Under the pieces are notes generated by a model. The model was not told where the DNA came from. It did not search any database and saw only the letters and a program-made list of their open reading frames with translations. The position numbers and the translations under genes are program-made. Shown piece after piece: positions 58,199 to 64,000 of a DNA stretch of 64,000 bases (within the stretch, counting starts at the first letter, position 1; every line of letters begins with the position of its first letter). Source of the DNA: Cupriavidus yeoncheonensis (GTDB lineage Bacteria > Pseudomonadota > Gammaproteobacteria > Burkholderiales > Burkholderiaceae); the NCBI RefSeq assembly GCF_905397275.1, contig NZ_CAJPUY010000015.1:1-64000 (forward strand), in the 5' to 3' direction.

Positions 58199-58231
58199 AG
58201 CCGGCGCCGCGGCGCCAGCTCCGGAGGCGGA

Positions 58232-58513
58232 TCAGTTCTGCTCTTCGGGAACCAGTTCGCGCACGTGGACTTCGATGCCGCCAAAGCGCGCGGCAACCCA
58301 GTTGTAGGCCTTGCAGGCCAGCCACAGCAGCCCGAATCCGATCAGTGCGTTCAGGATCAGCGCGGTGAACACGGTGATGCCGGGCAGGTCGCCGTAGCGG
58401 ACGAAGGCGACAAACAGGCCCAGCGAGACGATCGGTACCGAAAAGCACAGGTAGACCAGCACCAGCGCGCGGGCGGTCTTGACCGGGTGGAGGTAGGCAA
58501 TCTCCTGATTCAT
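58232..58513 (-). CDS. Small two-helix membrane protein
   Basis: This 93-residue product begins MNQEIAYLHPVKTARALVLV, followed by two hydrophobic helices (about residues 17-37 and 47-69) and a short charged tail ending ELVPEEQN. I do not recognise a function. It converges on rmuC and is alone on this strand until moeA. The ATG at 58513 is preferred; an in-frame earlier start would add a hydrophilic tail of 31 residues. Confidence 0.7.
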   Translation of the reverse strand: MNQEIAYLHPVKTARALVLVYLCFSVPIVSLGLFVAFVRYGDLPGITVFTALILNALIGFGLLWLACKAYNWVAARFGGIEVHVRELVPEEQN

Positions 58514-58685
58514 GACGGGGGAGGGAATTGTTTCAAAATCGTGCGGCAAGTTTAGCGATTGCCCGGACCCACGCATAGCCCGACAACGGCGTGGCGTACA
58601 TTTCACCCGCTCCCGCCAACGGCGGCTGCCAATATGCGGCGCAAAAACGACAGATTGACCGCGTCCCGGGTGCCCCCGGTGGGAC

Positions 58686-59984
58686 TCAGACCAGCCCGTC
58701 GAACAGCATCACGTCGACCAGATCGCCGGCCCGGACCGAATCCTGCTCGTGCGCCAGCACGATGAAACAATTGGCTTCGCTCATCGAGCGCAGCACGCCG
58801 GAGCCTTGCTGTCCGGTGACCCGCACCTCCCATTCGCCGCCGTTGCCGCCGTCGCTGCGCGCCAGGATGCCCCGCTGGTATTCGGTACGGCCGGGCTTCT
58901 TGCGGATCGACTGGGCGCTGCGCACGCGCATCAGCGGCAGCGGCGGCACGCTGGCACCCATCTGGCGGTGCAGCGCGGCGCGTACGAAATGGTAGAAGGT
59001 CACCATGACGGCCACCGGGTTGCCCGGCAGGCCGAAGAGCAGCGCGTCGCGCCCGCCCGAGGCGATGCGCCCGAATGCCATCGGCCGCCCGGGGCGCATG
59101 GCGATCTTCCAGAAGGTGACGTCGCCCAGGCTGGCCATGATCTGCTTGGTGTAGTCCGCTTCGCCGACCGAGACGCCGCCCGAGGTGATGACCGCATCCG
59201 CGTTCTCGCAGGCCGAGCGGAACGCGGCTTCCAGGGCGGCGGGGTCGTCGCGCACCACGCCCATATCGATCAGCTCGACGTTCAGGCGTCGCAGCATGCC
59301 GTGCAAGGTATAGCGGTTCGAGTCGTAGACGCAGCCGGCATCGAGTGGCTCGCCGATCGAGCGCAACTCGTCGCCGGTCGAGAAGAAGGCTACGCGCAGG
59401 CGGCGGCGCACCCGTACCTCGGCAAAACCCAGCGAGGCCAGCAGGCCCAGGTCCGCCGGCTGGATGATGCGTCCGGCCGGCAGCGCGGCCTGGTTGCGCG
59501 CCAGGTCTTCGCCGCGCAGGCGGCGGTTGTCACCGGCGCGCACGGCGTCGGCGGCGAAGCGGATGCGGCTGCCGTCGGCCGATGCCTCCACGAACTCCTG
59601 CGGCACCACGGTGTCGCAACCTGCGGGCATGACCGCGCCAGTCATGATGCGCACGGCCTGGCCCGCGCCCGGCTGGCTGCCGGCGCCGCCTCCAGCGAAT
59701 GCGGTATTACCGGCGACCTCGAGTTCCACCTGCCCTGCGGTCGTCTGTAGCGCGCTGCTGGCGAAGGCGTAGCCATCCATGGCCGAGTTGTCGTGCGCGG
59801 GCACGTCGATGGGCGAGATGATGTCCTCGGCCAGCACGCGATCCAGCGCGCTGCGGATGGGCACCTGCTCGACGCCGCGCACGGGCTCCACCACCTCGCC
59901 GATGATGCGGTTGGCATGCGCCACGGGCAGGGCGGTGGGGTCGTAGTCGGACAGGCAGGAAATGACGGATTGCAGGGATGGCAT
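58686..59984 (-). CDS. moeA: Molybdopterin molybdenumtransferase
   Basis: This enzyme inserts molybdate into adenylated molybdopterin to finish molybdenum cofactor. It has 432 residues. The MoeA N domain shows VPAHDNSAMDGYAFASSALQ and RIMTGAVMPAGCDTVVPQE. The MogA-like domain has FFSTGDELRSIGEPLDAG, VITSGGVSVGEADYTKQIM, KIAMRPGRPMAFGRI and FGLPGNPVAVMVTF. It follows mobA and a short tandem repeat on the same strand. Confidence 0.97.
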   Translation of the reverse strand: MPSLQSVISCLSDYDPTALPVAHANRIIGEVVEPVRGVEQVPIRSALDRVLAEDIISPIDVPAHDNSAMDGYAFASSALQTTAGQVELEVAGNTAFAGGGAGSQPGAGQAVRIMTGAVMPAGCDTVVPQEFVEASADGSRIRFAADAVRAGDNRRLRGEDLARNQAALPAGRIIQPADLGLLASLGFAEVRVRRRLRVAFFSTGDELRSIGEPLDAGCVYDSNRYTLHGMLRRLNVELIDMGVVRDDPAALEAAFRSACENADAVITSGGVSVGEADYTKQIMASLGDVTFWKIAMRPGRPMAFGRIASGGRDALLFGLPGNPVAVMVTFYHFVRAALHRQMGASVPPLPLMRVRSAQSIRKKPGRTEYQRGILARSDGGNGGEWEVRVTGQQGSGVLRSMSEANCFIVLAHEQDSVRAGDLVDVMLFDGLV

Positions 59985-59992
59985 GGTGGGAT

Positions 59993-60047
59993 CGGGCTCT
60001 CAGCGGGCTCTCGGCGGGCTCTCAGCGGGCTCTCAGCGGGCTCTCAA
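59993..60047. repeat. 11-bp tandem repeat, five copies, at the mobA-moeA junction
   Basis: CGGGCTCTCAG is repeated head to tail five times (units at 59993, 60004, 60015, 60026 and 60037), with one base changed in the second and last units. The array covers most of the gap between the moeA start and the end of mobA and includes the mobA stop codon (60046-60044). Confidence 0.95.
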
Positions 60048-60643
60048 CCGGCGTCGTGCGTGCGCAGCTCGTCGAGGGTGTTGATATTGGCAAAGGCGCC
60101 GGCGTCATCGAACAGGACTTGCGCGAGCCGGTGCGAGGCAGCCCAGGTTTCGATCTTGCGTCCGCCGCCGTTCAGGTAGGCGACCAGGTCGTCCAGCATG
60201 CCGACCGGCATCAGGCAGAAGACTGGCTGCAGTTGCCGGCGGCCATCCGCGTCGACCGTGACCGGAATCGCCAGCTCGGCGCCTTCAGCTTCGATGGCGT
60301 CGGCGAGTCGCTGCACCAGATCGGTGGGAAGGAACGGTGAATCGCAGGGCGCGGTGACCATCCAGCCGGTGGGGCATTGCTCGAGCCCCGCCAGCATGCC
60401 GGCCAGCGGGCCGGCAAAGTCGGGCACCGAATCGGTTACCACCGGCACGCCGAACGATTCATAGGCCGACAGGTTCCGGTTCGCGTTGATCATCAGCGCG
60501 CCGGTCTGCGGCGTCAGCCGCATCATGGTGTGCATGGCCATGGGCGTGCCGCGCAAGGGCTGAAGGCCCTTGTCGGTGCCGCCCATGCGGCTGCCCCTGC
60601 CGCCTGCCAGGATCAGGCCGGTAATGTCGTCGCGTGCAATCAT
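60044..60643 (-). CDS. mobA: Molybdenum cofactor guanylyltransferase
   Basis: This enzyme adds GMP to molybdenum cofactor to make the bis-MGD form. It has 199 residues. The nucleotide-binding loop is LILAGGRGSRMGGTDKGLQPL; the middle has MVTAPCDSPFLPTDLVQRL, the metal-binding Asp region. ATG 60643 (MIARDDITG) is the start. Its stop lies inside the 11-bp tandem repeat, and moaA ends 25 bases upstream on the same strand. Confidence 0.95.
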   Translation of the reverse strand: MIARDDITGLILAGGRGSRMGGTDKGLQPLRGTPMAMHTMMRLTPQTGALMINANRNLSAYESFGVPVVTDSVPDFAGPLAGMLAGLEQCPTGWMVTAPCDSPFLPTDLVQRLADAIEAEGAELAIPVTVDADGRRQLQPVFCLMPVGMLDDLVAYLNGGGRKIETWAASHRLAQVLFDDAGAFANINTLDELRTHDAG

Positions 60644-60668
60644 CGGAAAGTTTGGGTTCGGCGCAGAG

Positions 60669-61793
60669 TCATCCGCCGATGTAGGACATTTCGATCTTGC
60701 GTTCGGCGCGGGCTTGCCGCACCGCGGGGTTGCTGCGCTGCTCGGAGTAGTTGTCGGTGCGGCGCTGCCAGACCTGCGCGATGGCGTTCGACACCTGCAG
60801 GTCGCTGTAACCGCCGCGCAGCAGGGCGCGCAGGTCATAGCCCTCGGTCGCGAACAGGCACAGGTAGAGGCGGCCTTCGGTCGACAGCCGGATGCGGCTG
60901 CAGTCTCCGCAGAAGGCGTGGCTCACGCTGGAGATCACGCCGATCTCGCCGCCGCCGTCGCGGTAGCGCCAGCGCTCGGCGGTTTCGCCGGCGTAGTTGG
61001 CCTGTACCGGCTCCAGCGGGAAGGCCTCGTCGATGCGTCGGACCACTTCGGCGGACGGCAGCACTTCATCCATCTGCCAGTGGTTGCTGGCGCCGACATC
61101 CATGAACTCGATATAGCGCACGATGATTCCGCTGGCGCGGAAGTGGCGGGCCATCGGCACGATCTCGGCATCGTTGGTGCCGCGCTTGACCACCATATTG
61201 ACCTTGATGGGGGCCAGCCCCACGGCCTGCGCGGTCTCGATGCCATGCAGCACGTCGGCCACGGCGAAGTCCACGTCGTTCATGCGGCGGAAAGTGGCAT
61301 CGTCGATGGCGTCGAGGCTCACGCTCACGCGGCTCAGCCCGGCATCGCGCAGCGACCGCGCCTTGCGCGCAAGCAGCGATGCATTGGTGGTCAGCGTCAG
61401 GTCCAGCGGCTTGCCGGAGGCGGTCTCGATGCGCGCCAGCATTTCGACCAGCTTCTCGATGTTCTTGCGCAGCAGCGGCTCGCCGCCGGTCAGGCGGATC
61501 TTCTCGACGCCGAGGCTCGCGAACAGTCGCGCGGTACGCTCGATTTCCTCGAAGCTGAGCAGCTCCGAGTGGGGCAGGAAGGTGTAGTCCTTGTCGAAGA
61601 CTTCCTTCGGCATGCAATACACGCAGCGGAAATTGCAGCGGTCCGTCACCGAGATGCGCAGGTCATGCAGCGGGCGCGCCCGGGTATCGGCGACCAGCCC
61701 GGAAGGCTCTACCAGCGTTTCGGGGATGCTGGGCGTCATCGAGCGGTAGCGATGATCGCGCAGATCGAAGATCGGAATGACGGTTTCGGTCAT
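60669..61793 (-). CDS. moaA: GTP 3',8-cyclase
   Basis: This radical SAM enzyme performs the first step of molybdopterin synthesis from GTP. It has 374 residues. The radical SAM cluster ligands are C53, C57 and C60 in [15 protein letters not shown]. The second cluster uses Cys in [16 protein letters not shown] and YLCLF. The chain ends in the required Gly-Gly (MSYIGG). ATG 61793 leaves an N-terminal tail of about 40 residues before the SAM core. The moaA-mobA-moeA run is one leftward operon. Confidence 0.96.
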   Translation of the reverse strand: MTETVIPIFDLRDHRYRSMTPSIPETLVEPSGLVADTRARPLHDLRISVTDRCNFRCVYCMPKEVFDKDYTFLPHSELLSFEEIERTARLFASLGVEKIRLTGGEPLLRKNIEKLVEMLARIETASGKPLDLTLTTNASLLARKARSLRDAGLSRVSVSLDAIDDATFRRMNDVDFAVADVLHGIETAQAVGLAPIKVNMVVKRGTNDAEIVPMARHFRASGIIVRYIEFMDVGASNHWQMDEVLPSAEVVRRIDEAFPLEPVQANYAGETAERWRYRDGGGEIGVISSVSHAFCGDCSRIRLSTEGRLYLCLFATEGYDLRALLRGGYSDLQVSNAIAQVWQRRTDNYSEQRSNPAVRQARAERKIEMSYIGG

Positions 61794-61900
61794 GGCCTGT
61801 GGGTGGGCGATGCGTCCGGGGAGCAGGGCTCGGGGAGCGGATGCATTCTGGTGCCATTCTAGCCGAGGCGGGCTGCCGGCATCCGGATTGTCCCTGCACG

Positions 61901-61928
61901 AAAAAGGGGACGGCCATGCCGTCCCCTT
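61901..61928 (-). terminator. Intrinsic terminator of rne
   Basis: AAGGGGACGGC (61904-61914) pairs with GCCGTCCCCTT (61918-61928) around a CAT loop. Read leftward the stem is followed by TTTTT. It lies about 30 bases after the rne stop. Confidence 0.93.
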
Positions 61929-61957
61929 CGGTTTCCTGCTGGCAGGAAATGTGGCGC

Positions 61958-64000
61958 TTACTGCTGCGCGTCCGTTTCGACCGCGCGACCACCGGTCTCG
62001 ACCAGGATCATCGGGCCTTGCGGCAACGGCGGCAGCGGCTTGCGCTCGCGCGGCACACGCGGCGCCGGAACGATGCGTGCGGCGGCCTCCTGGGCTGCGC
62101 GCAGCTTTTCGCTGTCCGTGTTGACCCATTCCAGGCCGGCCGTGGCCAGCATCGGCTGCAGGCCTTCCATCGGCAGCGGCGACGCGGCGGACGGGCTGGC
62201 CATCACGGCCGGAGCCGGGGCGGCCGGTGCGACGGCCGGGGTGGCCACGGGTGCAGTCGGTGCCACCGGTGCCACCGGTTCTTCAACCGCGGCGGGCGTG
62301 ACAGCGGGCTGCACGACTGCTGCGGCCGGCTCGGCAGCCACGGCCACTGGCTGGACGACGACTGGCGCCGGCGCCACTTCAGCGGCCGGAGCTTCGGCAT
62401 GCACCGGGGCAGGTGCCTGCGTCACAACCGGTTCGGCCGCAACTTCTGCAACGGGGACCGCCGCAGCCTCGACTGCCTGGGCCGGCGCTTCAGCGATGGC
62501 GGCGACGGCTTCGGCTTCACGCACTTCGGCTACCACAGCGGCCGGAGCCGGTGCTGCGACGACCTCGGCGGCCTCGGTGGCCACGGCCTCGGCGGCCACG
62601 GCCACCGTCGCCTCGGCGGCGATGTCCGCAGGCGCAGCGGTTTCGGCGTCATCCTGCGAGCCCTGCACCGAATCGTCGCGTTCGCGGCGATAGCGGTTGC
62701 GGCCGCGACGGTTACGGCGGCGGCGTTCCTCGCCTTCGGCGCCTTCGGTCGCGGCTTCGGTGCCTTCAGGCTGATCGGCGCGCGATACATCGGTTTGCGT
62801 GTCCTCGTACGCTGCCCGCGGCAGGCTGGCGGCGGCCTGGATGGCGGCTACGGCTTCTGCCGGTGCGGCTTCGCCGGCCTCGGTTTCACGCGCATCGCCA
62901 CGGTCACGCTGGCCGCGCTGCCGTTCGCGGCGCTCCTGGGTGCGGTCGCGGCGGCCTTCCTGGCGCGCTTCGGTACGTTCACCCTGGGGCGCGTCGGCCT
63001 GACGGGCCAGTGCGGGAGTGGCTTGTGCGTCGCCTTGACGCGACTGACGGCCCTGGCGCTCACCGCGCGGCTCGCGCTGTTCGCGTTGTTCAGGCCGCTC
63101 GCCACCCTGGCGCTCGCTACGCTCGCCGCGCGGACCGCGTTCGCCGCGCTGGCGCTCTCCGCGCTCGGTGCGTTCACCACGCTCGGTGCGCTCACCGCGT
63201 TCGCCACGCTGGCCCTGGCCGCGGCCTTCGCCACGCTGGCCACGCTCGCGGCGCCCATCGGCGCTGCGCGCTTCGCTGGCGGCCGGCTTGGCCGGCTCGA
63301 CCACCACCGGCGCAGCCGGACGGGCACCGAACAGGCCCTTCAGCCAGGCGATGAAACCGCCACCTTCCACAGGCTTGGTCGCCGGGACCGGCGGGGCTGC
63401 CGGAGCGGCCTCCGGACGCGGAGCACGTTCGGCGCGAGGCACCGATACGGGCGCCGGCTGTTCCGGCGTGATGCCCTTGACCGCCGCTTCCTGGCGCGGC
63501 TTGGCGTCTTCCTTCTTGCGGCTGCTGTAGCTGGTGTCCGCTTCCAGCTCCTTGGCGGCGGCTTCGGCCATGCGGTAGCTGGCCATGCCTTCTTCCAGGC
63601 GCGGATCGTCGTGGCGCAGGCGCTCCAGCTTGTAGTGCGGCGTCTCGAGGTGCTTGTTCGGGATCAACAGCACATTGACCTTGAAGCGCAGCTCGATCAG
63701 GTTGATTTCCTGGCGCTTCTCGTTCAGCAGGAAGGCGGCGACCTCCACCGGCACCTGGCAGTGGATGGCGGCGGTGTTTTCCTTCATCGCCTCTTCCTGG
63801 ATGATGCGCAGCACCTGCAGGGCGGACGATTCGGTATCGCGGATGTGGCCCGTGCCGTTGCAGCGCGGGCAAGTGATGTGCGAGCCCTCCGACAGCGATG
63901 GACGCAGGCGCTGGCGCGACAGCTCCATCAGGCCAAAGCGGCTGATCTTGCCCATCTGCACGCGCGCGCGATCGTGGCGCAGCGCATCCTTCAGGCGGGT
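61958..64000 (-). CDS. rne: Ribonuclease E, C-terminal two-thirds (cut by window edge)
   Basis: This single-strand endoribonuclease scaffolds the RNA degradosome. The last 680 residues are visible; the S1 and most catalytic parts lie beyond the right edge. The visible part begins at [20 protein letters not shown], followed by the zinc link CPRCNGTGH and the small domain. After about residue 180 of this fragment comes a disordered tail: an Arg/Gly/Glu-rich block with [10 protein letters not shown]-type repeats, a basic [16 protein letters not shown] patch, then a long Ala/Val/Pro/Glu-rich stretch ending [11 protein letters not shown]. Degradosome partner motifs cannot be assigned from sequence. 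Confidence 0.95.
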   Translation of the reverse strand, partial: TRLKDALRHDRARVQMGKISRFGLMELSRQRLRPSLSEGSHITCPRCNGTGHIRDTESSALQVLRIIQEEAMKENTAAIHCQVPVEVAAFLLNEKRQEINLIELRFKVNVLLIPNKHLETPHYKLERLRHDDPRLEEGMASYRMAEAAAKELEADTSYSSRKKEDAKPRQEAAVKGITPEQPAPVSVPRAERAPRPEAAPAAPPVPATKPVEGGGFIAWLKGLFGARPAAPVVVEPAKPAASEARSADGRRERGQRGEGRGQGQRGERGERTERGERTERGERQRGERGPRGERSERQGGERPEQREQREPRGERQGRQSRQGDAQATPALARQADAPQGERTEARQEGRRDRTQERRERQRGQRDRGDARETEAGEAAPAEAVAAIQAAASLPRAAYEDTQTDVSRADQPEGTEAATEGAEGEERRRRNRRGRNRYRRERDDSVQGSQDDAETAAPADIAAEATVAVAAEAVATEAAEVVAAPAPAAVVAEVREAEAVAAIAEAPAQAVEAAAVPVAEVAAEPVVTQAPAPVHAEAPAAEVAPAPVVVQPVAVAAEPAAAVVQPAVTPAAVEEPVAPVAPTAPVATPAVAPAAPAPAVMASPSAASPLPMEGLQPMLATAGLEWVNTDSEKLRAAQEAAARIVPAPRVPRERKPLPPLPQGPMILVETGGRAVETDAQQ

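Overview
The window is an ordinary, gene-dense stretch of chromosome from a GC-rich betaproteobacterium. Gene order and protein sequences point to Burkholderiales, most likely Cupriavidus or a close Ralstonia relative: leuCDB-asd-fimV-truA-trpFBA-accD-folC-dedD-cvpA-purF-metZ, sdhCDAB-sdhE-gltA next to mdh and a GntR regulator, and an orphan DNA methyltransferase between trpB and trpA. I did not try to name the species. I see no insertion sequence, prophage, integrase or CRISPR array.

Layout. Positions 1-9.1 kb hold a TCA-cycle block. prpC (cut by the left edge), a CitE/HpcH-like lyase and mdh run leftward. A GntR/UTRA regulator follows, then sdhCDAB, sdhE and gltA run rightward to a strong terminator. 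Positions 9.5-14.5 kb hold a complete branched-chain amino acid ABC importer (livK-H-M-G-F). Positions 14.8-34.4 kb are a long rightward biosynthetic run: leuC, an entericidin-like lipoprotein, leuD, leuB, asd, fimV, truA, trpF, trpB, the methyltransferase, trpA, accD, folC, dedD, cvpA, purF and metZ. Two leader regions stand out here. A 43-residue Thr/Ile-rich open frame lies ahead of asd, and a SAM-II-like aptamer followed by an intrinsic terminator lies ahead of metZ.

Positions 34.4-36.9 kb (leftward) hold a small lipoprotein, a NodI/NodJ-like ABC exporter and rpsU. Positions 37.4-46.9 kb hold a universal stress protein, two tiny membrane proteins and kdpFABCDE, with a KdpE-like direct repeat upstream. 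Positions 47-49.3 kb hold a TorF-like porin, an unknown protein and a DapA paralogue. A tRNA-Asn with a clear promoter and terminator follows on the minus strand. Positions 49.7-51.2 kb carry ferredoxin-NADP reductase and 7Fe ferredoxin. Positions 51.5-58.5 kb carry an unknown secreted protein, pncB, a lutC-like gene, a CitMHS/NhaD-type antiporter, a hydroxyacid dehydrogenase, rmuC and a small membrane protein. Positions 58.7-64 kb are leftward: moeA, mobA, moaA and the 3' two-thirds of rne (cut by the right edge).

The main theme is central metabolism (TCA cycle, propionate, Leu/Trp/Asp-family/purine/fatty-acid precursors) with potassium homeostasis and molybdenum-cofactor synthesis. The most interesting signals are regulatory: the asd leader, the metZ riboswitch candidate, a perfect operator palindrome at gntR, and two GTWWAC hexamers in promoter regions that may be targets of the methyltransferase encoded here.
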